From Pseudomonadota bacterium (GTDB lineage: Bacteria; Pseudomonadota; Gammaproteobacteria; Xanthomonadales; Xanthomonadaceae), in NCBI GenBank assembly GCA_023393895.1, contig JAEXBT010000071.1:1-18977 (forward strand): a stretch of 18,977 nucleotides of DNA, given 5' to 3'. Positions within the stretch are counted from its first letter, which is position 1. Each line of letters opens with the position of its first letter. The notes below the pieces were generated by a model that saw nothing but the letters and a program-made list of their open reading frames with translations, was not told the origin of the DNA and made no database searches. Shown one piece after another: positions 5,334 through 13,683 of this stretch. A program made the translations under genes and the position numbers.

Positions 5334-8216
5334 ATGGCAACGAAAAAGAAAACCACCAAGCGCACCGCCGCCAAGCAAGTCGCCGACCTCACCCACGGCG
5401 AGGCCAAACGCAAGAACATCCCCACCGTGGAACACCAGTCGGTGATGGCCGAGCACGAACAGGCGCCGGTCAAGGTGCGCTATGCGCGTGGTGGCAATGG
5501 GCTGGATGAGGAGAAGGAACAGCGCAACCCCGATCTGGACCCGCAACTGGTCTGGCGCGGCAAGGACCAGCAGGACTGGTCGGATCTGGTGGTCAACGCG
5601 CCGCCGCTGTACATCCAGGAGAAGGTGAAGCCCAAGGTGCTGATCGATGACCTGCGCCGCATGAGCGAGGCAGCCGCCGCGCCGCAGTCCGGCGATGTGG
5701 CCGATCTGTTCGGGGATTTCAACGGACTGCCCGAAGGCGCGGACCGCACCGAGTTCTACCAGCACGAAGGCCACTGGCAGAACCGCATGATTTTGGGCGA
5801 CTCCTTGCAGGTGATGGCGAGCCTGGCCGAGCGCGAGGGCCTGCGCGGCAAGGTGCAGTGCATCTATTTTGATCCGCCCTACGGCATCAAGTTCAACAGC
5901 AACTTCCAGTGGTCCACCACCAGCCGCGACGTGAAGGACGGCAATATCGGCCATATCACCCGCGAGCCGGAACAGGTCAAGGCGTTCCGGGATACCTGGA
6001 AAGACGGCATCCATTCCTATCTCACCTATCTGCGTGACCGGCTGCTGGTGGCGCGGGACTTGTTGACGGAGTCAGGCTCGATCTTCGTGCAGATCGGCGA
6101 TGAGAACGTGCATCGCGTGCGGGCGGTGATGGATGAGGTTTTTGGGGATGATAGTTTTGTTAGTCTAATATTTGTCCAAAAGTCTGGAGGCTTCTCAGCG
6201 GACAGGCTCGACAGCATCGGCGACTTCGTCATCTGGTATGCGAAAGACGCCTCGCGGGCTAAGTTTCGAAAACTCTTGGACAGCAAGGCAGAATCAAAAA
6301 GTGGCTTGTCAAACTATTCATTTGTTCGAACCGCAACACTGGAAGAGCGCAATCTTACGAAAGAGGAACGCGCGGACCTAACTCTGTTGCCGAGCGGGGC
6401 AAATTTGTTTGGTTCTCATTCAATTACGAGCGCTCGTCCTCCGGGTGACGGCGATGTGCGTGAGTTTCTTTACCAAGGCAGAATATTTAAGCCTGGCACC
6501 CGAACCTTCACGACGGACCTCCGGGGTTTAAATGTTCTCGCCAGAGCGGGAAGGCTAAAAGCCAGCCCAGGAAGGCTTGGATACGTCAGATTTCTTAATG
6601 ACTTCGCAGCCGTGCCGATTTCCAACAATTGGAATGATACGCGCGGTGATATGGGGATGGTTTACGTGGTTCAAACCTCCACAAAAATAGTGGAGCGATG
6701 CATCCTTATGGCAACCGACCCCGGCGATCTCGTCCTCGACCCCACCTGCGGCTCCGGCACCACCGCGTATGTCGCCGAACAATGGGGCCGCCGCTGGATC
6801 ACTATCGACACCTCGCGTGTGGCACTCGCCCTGGCCCGTGCCCGCATCATGGGCGCGCGCTACCCGTTCTATTTGCTCGCCGATTCCCGCGAAGGCCAGC
6901 AGAAGGAAGCCGAAGTCACCCACAGTGCGCCGTCCTCGCAACCGCCCTACGACAACATCGCCCACGGCTTCGTCTATGAGCGCGTGCCGCATATCACCCT
7001 GAAATCCATCGCCAACAATGCCGAGATCGACGTGATCTGGGAAGCGGCACAGGAAAAACTCGAACCGCTGCGCGAAGCCCTGAACAAGGCGCTCGGAAAG
7101 AAGTGGCAGGAATGGGAGATTCCCCGCGAAGCCGATGCCAAATGGAGCGACGCGGCGAAGAAACTGCACGCCGACTGGTGGGAGCAACGCATTGCCCGCC
7201 AGCGCGAGATCGATGCCTCCATCGCCGCCAAGGCCGAGTTCGAATACCTCTACGACAAGCCCTACGAAGACAAAAAGAAAGTCCGCGTGGCCGGGCCGTT
7301 CACCGTGGAATCCCTCAGCCCGCACCGCGTGCTGGGCGTGGACGAGGAAGACGGCCTGATCGACCAGGTCGGCGAGGACCGCGCCGAATACGGGCAGGAC
7401 TTCGCCTCGATGATTCTGGCCAACCTGAAAACCGCCGGCGTGCAACAGGCGCACAAGGAAGACCGCATCGAGTTCACCTCGCTGGAACCATGGCCGGGCG
7501 ACCTGATCTGCGCGGAAGGCCGCTACCTGGAAGGCGGCAAGCCGAAACGCGCCGGCATCCTGATCGGACCGGAGTTCGGCACCGTGACCCGCGTGGACCT
7601 GGTGGACGCCGCCCGCGAGGCCGGCGACGCCGGCTTCGACGTGGTGATCGCCTGCGCCTTCAATTACGACGCGCCGGCCAGCGAGTTCAGCAAGCTGGGC
7701 CGGGTCAACGTGCTCAAGGCACGCATGAACGCCGACCTGCACATGGCCGACGACCTGAAGAACACCGGCAAGGGCAACCTGTTCGTGATCTTCGGCGAAC
7801 CCGACGTGGACGTGCTTGACACCGAGGGCCGCAGCATCCGCAGCTACGACGGCAAAAAGGACGTGATCACTCTGCCGGCTGGCGAACAGCTGGTGGTGCG
7901 CATCAACGGCGTGGACGTGTTCGACCCCAGCAGCGGCGAAGTCCGAAGCGACGACGCCGACGGCATCGCCTGCTGGTTCATCGACACCGACTACAACGAG
8001 GAATCCTTCTTCGTCCGCCACGCCTACTTCCTCGGCGCCAACGACCCCTACAAGGCGCTGAAGACCACCCTGAAGGCCGAGATCGATGCCGAAGCCTGGG
8101 AAACCCTCAACTCAGACACCTCCCGCCCCTTCCCCAAGCCCTCCACCGGCCGGTTCGCGGTGAAGGTCATCAATCACCTCGGGGATGAGGTGATGAAGGT
8201 GTTCAAGGTTAGCTGA
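5334..8216 (+). CDS. Site-specific DNA adenine methyltransferase (type III Mod-like, beta class)
   Basis: The 960-residue protein carries catalytic motif IV as D180-P-P-Y183 (FDPPYG) and the AdoMet-binding motif I as D469-P-T-C-G-S-G475 (LDPTCGSGTTAYVAEQWGRRW). Motif IV before motif I is the beta-class order used by type III Mod proteins, which make N6-methyladenine. The target-recognition domain should lie between them, and residues about 266-455 (DNA 6130-6700) are clearly AT-richer with rarer codons (ATA, AGA, CTA). The region after motif I is unusually long, nearly 500 residues, compared with total lengths of about 600-700 for classical Mod; I recognise no domain there. The N-terminus is Lys-rich (MATKKKTTKRTAAKQ). 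It follows dinD by 11 bp. Product should protect host DNA from the nuclease encoded at 1415 and define its specificity. Confidence 0.9.
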   Translation: MATKKKTTKRTAAKQVADLTHGEAKRKNIPTVEHQSVMAEHEQAPVKVRYARGGNGLDEEKEQRNPDLDPQLVWRGKDQQDWSDLVVNAPPLYIQEKVKPKVLIDDLRRMSEAAAAPQSGDVADLFGDFNGLPEGADRTEFYQHEGHWQNRMILGDSLQVMASLAEREGLRGKVQCIYFDPPYGIKFNSNFQWSTTSRDVKDGNIGHITREPEQVKAFRDTWKDGIHSYLTYLRDRLLVARDLLTESGSIFVQIGDENVHRVRAVMDEVFGDDSFVSLIFVQKSGGFSADRLDSIGDFVIWYAKDASRAKFRKLLDSKAESKSGLSNYSFVRTATLEERNLTKEERADLTLLPSGANLFGSHSITSARPPGDGDVREFLYQGRIFKPGTRTFTTDLRGLNVLARAGRLKASPGRLGYVRFLNDFAAVPISNNWNDTRGDMGMVYVVQTSTKIVERCILMATDPGDLVLDPTCGSGTTAYVAEQWGRRWITIDTSRVALALARARIMGARYPFYLLADSREGQQKEAEVTHSAPSSQPPYDNIAHGFVYERVPHITLKSIANNAEIDVIWEAAQEKLEPLREALNKALGKKWQEWEIPREADAKWSDAAKKLHADWWEQRIARQREIDASIAAKAEFEYLYDKPYEDKKKVRVAGPFTVESLSPHRVLGVDEEDGLIDQVGEDRAEYGQDFASMILANLKTAGVQQAHKEDRIEFTSLEPWPGDLICAEGRYLEGGKPKRAGILIGPEFGTVTRVDLVDAAREAGDAGFDVVIACAFNYDAPASEFSKLGRVNVLKARMNADLHMADDLKNTGKGNLFVIFGEPDVDVLDTEGRSIRSYDGKKDVITLPAGEQLVVRINGVDVFDPSSGEVRSDDADGIACWFIDTDYNEESFFVRHAYFLGANDPYKALKTTLKAEIDAEAWETLNSDTSRPFPKPSTGRFAVKVINHLGDEVMKVFKVS
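6130..6700 (+). other. AT-richer patch coinciding with the predicted target-recognition domain
   Basis: Within the otherwise GC-rich methyltransferase gene this stretch drops to roughly half GC by eye and uses codons such as ATA, CTA, TTA and AGA that are rare on either side. It encodes the part between the catalytic motif IV and motif I where beta-class enzymes place their target-recognition domain. The edges are approximate. Confidence 0.6.
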
Positions 8217-8238
8217 AAACGCCAATATCATCAGTCAG

Positions 8239-8277
8239 TTGCGCCAACCTATGGCGCAAGGTAAAGTGTTTTACCTT
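8239..8277. promoter_or_regulatory. Two adjacent perfect palindromes, possible promoter/operator for the ATPase gene
   Basis: The first dyad has arms TTGCGCCA (8239-8246) and TGGCGCAA (8252-8259) around five bases. The second, AAGGTAAAGTGTTTTACCTT (8258-8277), has 8-bp arms around GTGT, and the two share the AA at 8258-8259. They fill most of the 79-bp gap before the ATPase gene. A weak sigma-70-like pair, TTGCGC (8239-8244) and TAAAGT (8262-8267) with 17 bp between, overlays both dyads, so a protein bound here could control transcription. Alternatively the first dyad acts as an RNA hairpin ending the upstream transcript, although no T-run follows directly. Confidence 0.5.
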
Positions 8278-8295
8278 ATTCGTGAGGTGGTGCGG

Positions 8296-9753
8296 ATGGC
8301 GTTGCAGTGGAGGTTCTACGGACGGCGTACCGAGCTGGAACAACTGCAGGCGATCCTGCAGCGCAAGCGCTGGTTTTTCCTGCAGATTTCCGGACGGCGC
8401 CGCATCGGCAAGACGACGCTGATCCAGCAGGCACTGGCGGGGGCCGGCGTTCACAAGACCTTGTACATCCAGATTCCGGATTCCGACCCGGCGGGTGTGG
8501 TTGCGGCCTGCAACGGCTACCTCGAGACGTTCGGCATCGATGAGCGCATTGGCAGTCTTGCTGAGCTGGCCAAGTTGATCGGTCGCCTGGCCGAAGCCGG
8601 CCACGTGATTGCACTGGATGAGTTCCAGTACTTCATGCGCAAGCAGCTGGCCGATTTTTGTTCGCTGCTGCAGGCAGAGGTGGATCGCCTTTCGTCGCGC
8701 GCCGCGTCCGTTTCAGGTGGCCTGGTGGTCCTGGGCTCGCTGCACACGGAGATGACCGCGCTGCTGGAAGACCGAACCGCACCATTGTTCAACCGCACCA
8801 CGGACCGGATCGAGCTCGGCCATCTGGACATCGGTTCCGTGCTGGAGATCCTGCGCGGCCACACGCAAGCCGATCCGCAGCGGCTGCTGTTTTTGTGGAG
8901 CATCTTCGAAGGCGTGCCCAAGTTCTACCGCGATGCCTACGAGCAGGCAGTGTTGGATGTCGACCGGGCGGCGTTCCTGGAGCGCATGTTTTTCTCCAGT
9001 TCCTCGCCGTTGCGTGGCGAGGCCGACAACTGGTTCCTGCGCGAATTGCGCGGGCGCTACGACATGGTGCTGCAGTACCTGGCACGGAATCCTGGCTGCA
9101 CGCATGCGGATATCACCGCATTCGTCGCCGAGGTGTCTGGGCCGGGCGACATCAAGCAGGTGGGCGGCTACCTGAAAATCCTGGCCGAGCGCTACCAGAT
9201 GATCGAACGACGCATGCCGATCCTGGCGAAGTCGAAAGCGCGTAACGGACGCTACTACATCCGCGACAACTTCCTTCGCGCCTGGCTGTCTGCCTTGCAG
9301 CGCCCGGTGTCGGCCGTGGCATTCCGGCCGCTGCATGAGCTGATTGCCCAAGCCGATCAGCGCTTGGTCGATGTTGAAGGGCACGCGCTGGAAGACCTGA
9401 CTGCGCATGTTTATGAAGAACGCAGCCGCCTCCAGATTGGCGAGTTCGCCGTCAGTCGACGCATTCAGGGTTTCTGGGACCGCGGCGACACCGAAATCGA
9501 CCTGGTGGTATTGAACGATGATGAAAAGCGCATTCGCTTCATCACTTGCAAGCGCGACGCGGGCAAGCTTCCGGCTTCAGTCGCGGGTTTGAAGTGCGCA
9601 GCGAACGTGTTTGTTTCCGCGCATCCGGCCCACGCCTCCTGGAAACGGGAATGGGTCGGCGTTGCCCCTGCGATCACGCCCGACGTCAGAACCCACCTGG
9701 CGGGGAAGGGTGTCCTGGCTGAAGGCATCGACGAGCTGACGCAGGGTTTGTGA
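8296..9753 (+). CDS. Archaeal-type P-loop ATPase with C-terminal DUF234-like domain
   Basis: The 485-residue protein starts MALQWRFYGRRTELEQL, the usual opening (FxGRxxEL) of the archaeal ATPase family, a STAND/AAA-like group. Walker A is GRRRIGKTT with K39; Walker B is VIALDEFQYF with D108-E109; VVLGSLHTEM looks like sensor 1. A winged-helix-like middle (TAFVAEVSGPGDIKQVGGYLKILAERYQMIERR) and the C-terminal FWDRGDTEIDLV (E400, D402) plus ITCKRD (K419) match DUF234, a restriction-nuclease-like fold. The ATG at 8296 is preferred over 8239 because GAGGTGG lies about 6 bases before it and the family start matches; the 8239 start would lie within the palindromes. The helicase gene follows after 10 bp. 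Cellular function of this family is poorly known; a role as a sensor or effector in defence is inferred from the neighbours. Confidence 0.82.
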   Translation: MALQWRFYGRRTELEQLQAILQRKRWFFLQISGRRRIGKTTLIQQALAGAGVHKTLYIQIPDSDPAGVVAACNGYLETFGIDERIGSLAELAKLIGRLAEAGHVIALDEFQYFMRKQLADFCSLLQAEVDRLSSRAASVSGGLVVLGSLHTEMTALLEDRTAPLFNRTTDRIELGHLDIGSVLEILRGHTQADPQRLLFLWSIFEGVPKFYRDAYEQAVLDVDRAAFLERMFFSSSSPLRGEADNWFLRELRGRYDMVLQYLARNPGCTHADITAFVAEVSGPGDIKQVGGYLKILAERYQMIERRMPILAKSKARNGRYYIRDNFLRAWLSALQRPVSAVAFRPLHELIAQADQRLVDVEGHALEDLTAHVYEERSRLQIGEFAVSRRIQGFWDRGDTEIDLVVLNDDEKRIRFITCKRDAGKLPASVAGLKCAANVFVSAHPAHASWKREWVGVAPAITPDVRTHLAGKGVLAEGIDELTQGL

Positions 9754-9763
9754 GGCGCCACGA

Positions 9764-11830
9764 ATGAACTTCCGCATCGCCGACACCTTCACCACCAGCC
9801 TTGCCCGCCTGACCGGCGAGGAGCAGAAAGCCGCCAAGACCACGGCTTTCGACCTGCAGATGGACCCAGCAGGGAATGGCAAGAGTTTCCACAAGCTAGA
9901 CCGCGCACGTGACCCCAATTTCTGGTCGGTCCGGGTCAACCGCGACATCCGCCTGATCGTCCACCGCGCGGAAGGCAGCCTGCTGTTGTGCTACGTGGAC
10001 CATCACGACGATGCCTACGCCTGGGCGGAGCGACGCAAACTGGAAGTGCATCCGACCACCGGCGCAGCGCAGCTGGTGGAGATCCGCGAGCGCGTCGAGG
10101 AAGTCATTGTTCCTGCCCAGGTGGAAGCGGCACCACAACCCGCCGCACCGGCATTGGCGGGCTTCAGTGCGGAACGGCTGCTCGCCTATGGCGTACCGCA
10201 AGAATGGCTGGACGACGTCATGCGGGCCGACGAGGATCGTCTGCTGGAGCTGGTTGATCACCTGCCTGCCGAAGCGGCCGAAGCACTGCTTGAACTGGCG
10301 ACTGGCGGCACTCCGGCGATGCCGGTGCCGATCCAGCCCGGTGATGACCCGTTCCAGCACCCGGACGCGCAGCGCCGCTTTCGCGTCATGGCGGACGCAG
10401 AGGAACTCTCGCGTGCGTTGGAATATCCGTGGGACAAATGGACGGTGTTCCTGCACCCGTCGCAACGGCAGATGGTGGAACGCGACTACAACGGACCGGC
10501 GCGTGTGTCGGGTTCCGCGGGCACAGGCAAGACCGTGGTCGCCCTGCATCGCGCCGTGCACCTTGCCCGGGCCAACGAAGACGCGCGCGTCCTGCTGGTG
10601 ACGTTCTCCGACACGTTGGCGAACGCGCTGCGTACAAGCCTGTTCCGGCTGGTCTGGAACACGCCGAAATTGGCCGAACGCATCGACGTGCATGCCATGC
10701 ATGCCATCGCGCTGCGCTTGTACACCGCGCAATTCGGCAAGCCGTCCTTTGCATCCGACGATGAGATCAAGGCGCTCTTGCAGGACGCCGTCGAACAGGT
10801 CGATGGCGTTCGAAATTCTCCTTCGTTCCTGCACGCGGAATGGCAGAGCATCGTCGACACCTGGCAGCTGACCGGCTGGGAAGGCTATCGGGACGTGCCG
10901 CGTCTGGGACGCAAGGCCCGCCTGCCCGAAGCGCAACGCGCCCTGCTGTGGCAAGTGTTTGGGCGGGTGATCGATCGGTTGGATCAGGCTGGAAAGATCA
11001 CGATCAACCGAATGTACGCCCAGCTCGCCGAGGCAATGTCCCGGCGCGCACATCCCGTGTTCGACCACGTCGTGGTCGACGAGGCGCAGGATATCGGCGT
11101 GCAGCAGTTGCGTTTCCTGGCCGCGATCGCTGCGGATCGCCCCAATGGCCTGTTCTTCGCCGGGGATCTCGGCCAACGCATTTTCCAGCAACCGTTCTCG
11201 TGGACGGTGCAAGGCGTGGACATCCGCGGTCGCGCCCGCACCCTGAAGATCAACTACCGGACTTCGCATCAGATCAGGACGCAGGCGGATCGATTGCTGG
11301 GGGCCGATGTCAGCGACGTCGACGGGAATGTCGAAAGCAGGAAAGGCACGGTTTCGGTGTTCAATGGGCCCGATCCCGTCATTCACGGCTACCGCAACGA
11401 ATCCGACGAGAGCCAGGCAGTGGGTGAGTGGTTGCGGAACCACATCGACGCTGGTGTCGCCCCCCACGAAATCGGCGTTTTCGTGCGTTCGAATGATCAG
11501 CTCGGGCGCGCGCAGGCAGCCGTTGCTGCTGCGGGACTCCGGGGTCGCGTGCTGAACCGAGACATGGCCACCGAGGACGGACACGCCAGCATCACCACGA
11601 TGCATCTGGCCAAGGGCATGGAGTTCAAGGTGGTGGCGGTTATGGCCTGCGACGACGAGGTCATTCCATCGCAGTCGCGCATCGAGTCCGCGGCCGATGA
11701 GGTTGAGTTGACGGAGATCTACGAGACCGAGCGCCACCTGCTGTACGTCGCCTGCACCCGTGCACGTGATGCCTTGCATGTCTCGGCGGTGGCGCCTGCC
11801 TCGGAGTTCCTGGAGGACCTGCTCGGCTGA
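9764..11830 (+). CDS. SF1 (UvrD-like) DNA helicase with N-terminal RelE/ParE-like domain
   Basis: The 688-residue protein combines two parts. Residues 1 to about 95 look like a RelE/ParE-type fold: LQMDPAGNGKSFHKLDRARDPNFWSVRVNRDIRLIVHRAEGSLLLCYVDHHDDAYAWAERR. From about 225 on lies an SF1 helicase: Walker A GSAGTGKT with K256, motif II D439-E-A-Q-D443, motif III GDLGQRIFQ, motif IV-like KINYRTSHQIR, motif V TTMHLAKGMEFK and motif VI YVACTRARD with R666. The core is smaller than full UvrD. It should unwind or translocate on DNA with ATP. The ATG at 9764 has TGAGG about 8 bases upstream, overlapping the preceding stop, so the two genes are probably co-translated. No antitoxin gene precedes it. 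It ends the plus-strand cargo, 37 bp before the convergent recombinase gene. Confidence 0.87.
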   Translation: MNFRIADTFTTSLARLTGEEQKAAKTTAFDLQMDPAGNGKSFHKLDRARDPNFWSVRVNRDIRLIVHRAEGSLLLCYVDHHDDAYAWAERRKLEVHPTTGAAQLVEIRERVEEVIVPAQVEAAPQPAAPALAGFSAERLLAYGVPQEWLDDVMRADEDRLLELVDHLPAEAAEALLELATGGTPAMPVPIQPGDDPFQHPDAQRRFRVMADAEELSRALEYPWDKWTVFLHPSQRQMVERDYNGPARVSGSAGTGKTVVALHRAVHLARANEDARVLLVTFSDTLANALRTSLFRLVWNTPKLAERIDVHAMHAIALRLYTAQFGKPSFASDDEIKALLQDAVEQVDGVRNSPSFLHAEWQSIVDTWQLTGWEGYRDVPRLGRKARLPEAQRALLWQVFGRVIDRLDQAGKITINRMYAQLAEAMSRRAHPVFDHVVVDEAQDIGVQQLRFLAAIAADRPNGLFFAGDLGQRIFQQPFSWTVQGVDIRGRARTLKINYRTSHQIRTQADRLLGADVSDVDGNVESRKGTVSVFNGPDPVIHGYRNESDESQAVGEWLRNHIDAGVAPHEIGVFVRSNDQLGRAQAAVAAAGLRGRVLNRDMATEDGHASITTMHLAKGMEFKVVAVMACDDEVIPSQSRIESAADEVELTEIYETERHLLYVACTRARDALHVSAVAPASEFLEDLLG

Positions 11831-11867
11831 GGCGCCCGGGTGTGCGTCGAGGTGGAAATCCGCGCGC

Positions 11868-12833
11868 TCAGGGAGACGGGTCGATCCCCTCGACCGCCGC
11901 TTGCATGCGGCTGCCATCGCGTTGTCCCAACGCGTCGGGCATGAACCGCGCATAGGTGGTGAGTAACTGCTGGATGTCGGCATGCCCGAGGACGCGGGCG
12001 ATGTAGGTGGGCGCCTCGCCGGCCGCCAGCATCAGGGTGGCGGCGGTATGCCGCAGCTGTTCCGGCGAGCGATGTGCAAGCCCCGCCGCCGACAGCAGTC
12101 GCCGCCAGTCACGCTTGGCAAAATCCCTGCTGTCGATGGGCTTGCCACGGCAGGTGGCGAACACCGTCTCGCCCCCTGCCGTCCGCGCCCGCTGCCGCAC
12201 GAACGCCTCGCGCACGCTCGGCAGCATCTGGATGCGGCGTTCGCTGTAGTGGTTCTTCGGAGGCTGCTCGGCGCGGTTCACGCGGGTCACCCGGACGCAG
12301 AACGTCCCGTGATCGAGATCGACGTCGCACCAGCGCAGGCCGTTGGCCTCGCCCGAGCGCAGCCCGGTCAGGCCCCGGATCCAGACATAGTCGGCGAGGT
12401 GATCGGGTGCATGCGCGCGCAACGCGGCGAGCTCCGGCAGCGTGAAGGGGCGGATGTCGGTGCGCTGCTCGGGAATGCGACGCAGCTCCACGCACGGGTT
12501 CGGCACACCGTGCTGACGCTCGCGCTCGGCCAGCATCCTGCCGAGCAGACGCAGGACCGCATTGACCTGTTTGGCCGAGCGAATGCGTCCGGTCGGGGTG
12601 CGGCCCCGGGCCAAGCGGGCGCGCAGCGCCGTGATCTCGGCACGGTCGAGGCCGTCGATGCGGTGGCCGTCCACGGCAGGCAGGATGTGGGCGTTCATGA
12701 GTGAGCGTCGGGTGGCGATGGTCGCCGGACGCCACAGCACCGACTCCTCGTCGAACCAGCGCTCGGCAAATTCGCGCAGGGCCGTGGCGTGGTGTGGCGG
12801 GCGCAGGATGGATACGACATTGCGGGCAGACAT
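11868..12833 (-). CDS. Tyrosine recombinase/integrase (321 aa), box II histidine replaced by Glu
   Basis: This is a phage-integrase family protein with a core-binding N-terminal half (SAM-like, about 20-115) and a catalytic domain from about 130. Visible residues are R159 (TGLR-SGE), K193 (PPKNHYSERR), R261-H262 (QLRHTAATLML), G283-H284 (VLGHADIQ) and the nucleophile Y294 (TTYARF). The usual His three residues before R261 is E258 (PEQLRH), an unusual but not necessarily inactivating change, since this position varies in some active members. Length is normal. It is the last gene of a four-gene minus-strand module and follows the 257-aa gene after 63 bp; its ribosome binding site is weak (GGA about 8 bases upstream). 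It should cut and rejoin the element ends, perhaps with the other two recombinase-like proteins. Confidence 0.85.
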   Translation of the reverse strand: MSARNVVSILRPPHHATALREFAERWFDEESVLWRPATIATRRSLMNAHILPAVDGHRIDGLDRAEITALRARLARGRTPTGRIRSAKQVNAVLRLLGRMLAERERQHGVPNPCVELRRIPEQRTDIRPFTLPELAALRAHAPDHLADYVWIRGLTGLRSGEANGLRWCDVDLDHGTFCVRVTRVNRAEQPPKNHYSERRIQMLPSVREAFVRQRARTAGGETVFATCRGKPIDSRDFAKRDWRRLLSAAGLAHRSPEQLRHTAATLMLAAGEAPTYIARVLGHADIQQLLTTYARFMPDALGQRDGSRMQAAVEGIDPSP

Positions 12834-12896
12834 GGTGCACGTCCGTGATGGAGGTGCCGACCAGCCTCGCGCGTGTCCCCCGTCCGCAAAGTTGGA

Positions 12897-13670
12897 TCAC
12901 ATCATCACATCGCTTTCCGCGGGATCGGGCGGCGCGGCATCAGCGGGCCCGAGCGTGGGCGGATGCATGCGGGTGTCCACGCCCGGCGCCGGCAGCCCCG
13001 GCGTGATCGGCCGTTGGGCATGTCGCAGGCAGAGCACCCGGTAGTGCACCGTCGCCATGATGACCAGGCCCTGCAGGGCGTCGCCGATGCCGGGCGTGGC
13101 CACCAGGTCGGGCCGGGACAGGCGCACGCGCAGGTGATCGGCCTCCATGACGCAATCGGCGTGCGTCACCACATGGACCGTGCGCCCCGATCCGACGTGG
13201 AATGCATCCGCGACGTACGCTTCGACCTGGTCGTCGCCAATGTCCAGATCACGGGTCTGGATGGCGGTGATCTCCACCGTCCATCGGAACTCACAGACCG
13301 TCGACGGGAGCGTCGCCATGAGCGCGACGGCATGCTGCAGCGTCCAGCCGCGCGCCTCCACGGCCGGTGGAATCTCGAGCACGCGCGTGGTGAGCTCGGA
13401 CTGCATGCGGATGACGTTGAGGATCGCATTCCAGGCGCGCGGCAATCGCCCGTGCTTCAGCACGGCCAGCTCCACGCACCACGGATAGGCGTGGGCGATG
13501 CCGCCGGGGATGGCCGCGTTGACCTGTCCCAGCACCGTGCGCAGGGCGTCAATCTCGGCCGCTTCGGTACCGTACTCGGCAAGCAGCGCATCGATTTCCT
13601 GGCCTCGCGCGAGCGCAAGCATGAGCGCACAGATCTCGTGGTAGTTGAGGGTCTCGTAGGTGTAGCGCAT
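12897..13670 (-). CDS. Unknown protein (257 aa) inside the recombinase module
   Basis: I do not recognise this protein. It begins MRYTYETLNYHEICALMLALARGQEIDALLAEYG, is mixed alpha/beta in appearance, has no signal peptide or membrane helix, and ends in a low-complexity Pro/Ala-rich tail (PGLPAPGVDTRMHPPTLGPADAAPPDPAESD). No catalytic motif is visible. The ATG at 13670 follows the stop of the 737-aa recombinase gene by 13 bp with GGAG upstream, so co-translation is likely. Its place between two recombinase genes suggests an accessory factor for recombination, comparable in position to TnpC-type helpers of Tn554-like elements, but there is no sequence evidence for that. Confidence 0.7.
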   Translation of the reverse strand: MRYTYETLNYHEICALMLALARGQEIDALLAEYGTEAAEIDALRTVLGQVNAAIPGGIAHAYPWCVELAVLKHGRLPRAWNAILNVIRMQSELTTRVLEIPPAVEARGWTLQHAVALMATLPSTVCEFRWTVEITAIQTRDLDIGDDQVEAYVADAFHVGSGRTVHVVTHADCVMEADHLRVRLSRPDLVATPGIGDALQGLVIMATVHYRVLCLRHAQRPITPGLPAPGVDTRMHPPTLGPADAAPPDPAESDVMM

Positions 13671-13683
13671 CAGGGGCTCCTTT

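Noticed and set aside
869..11830. Assignment to DISARM, BREX, Gabija or type I RM
   Set aside because: No DUF1998, PLD, PglZ, OLD-nuclease or HsdS-like protein is seen; the content fits a type III-like RM pair with extra genes.
9896..11983. Long minus-strand open frame (695 codons) opposite the helicase gene
   Set aside because: Antisense shadow of the SF1 helicase; the plus strand carries all helicase motifs and a good ribosome binding site.
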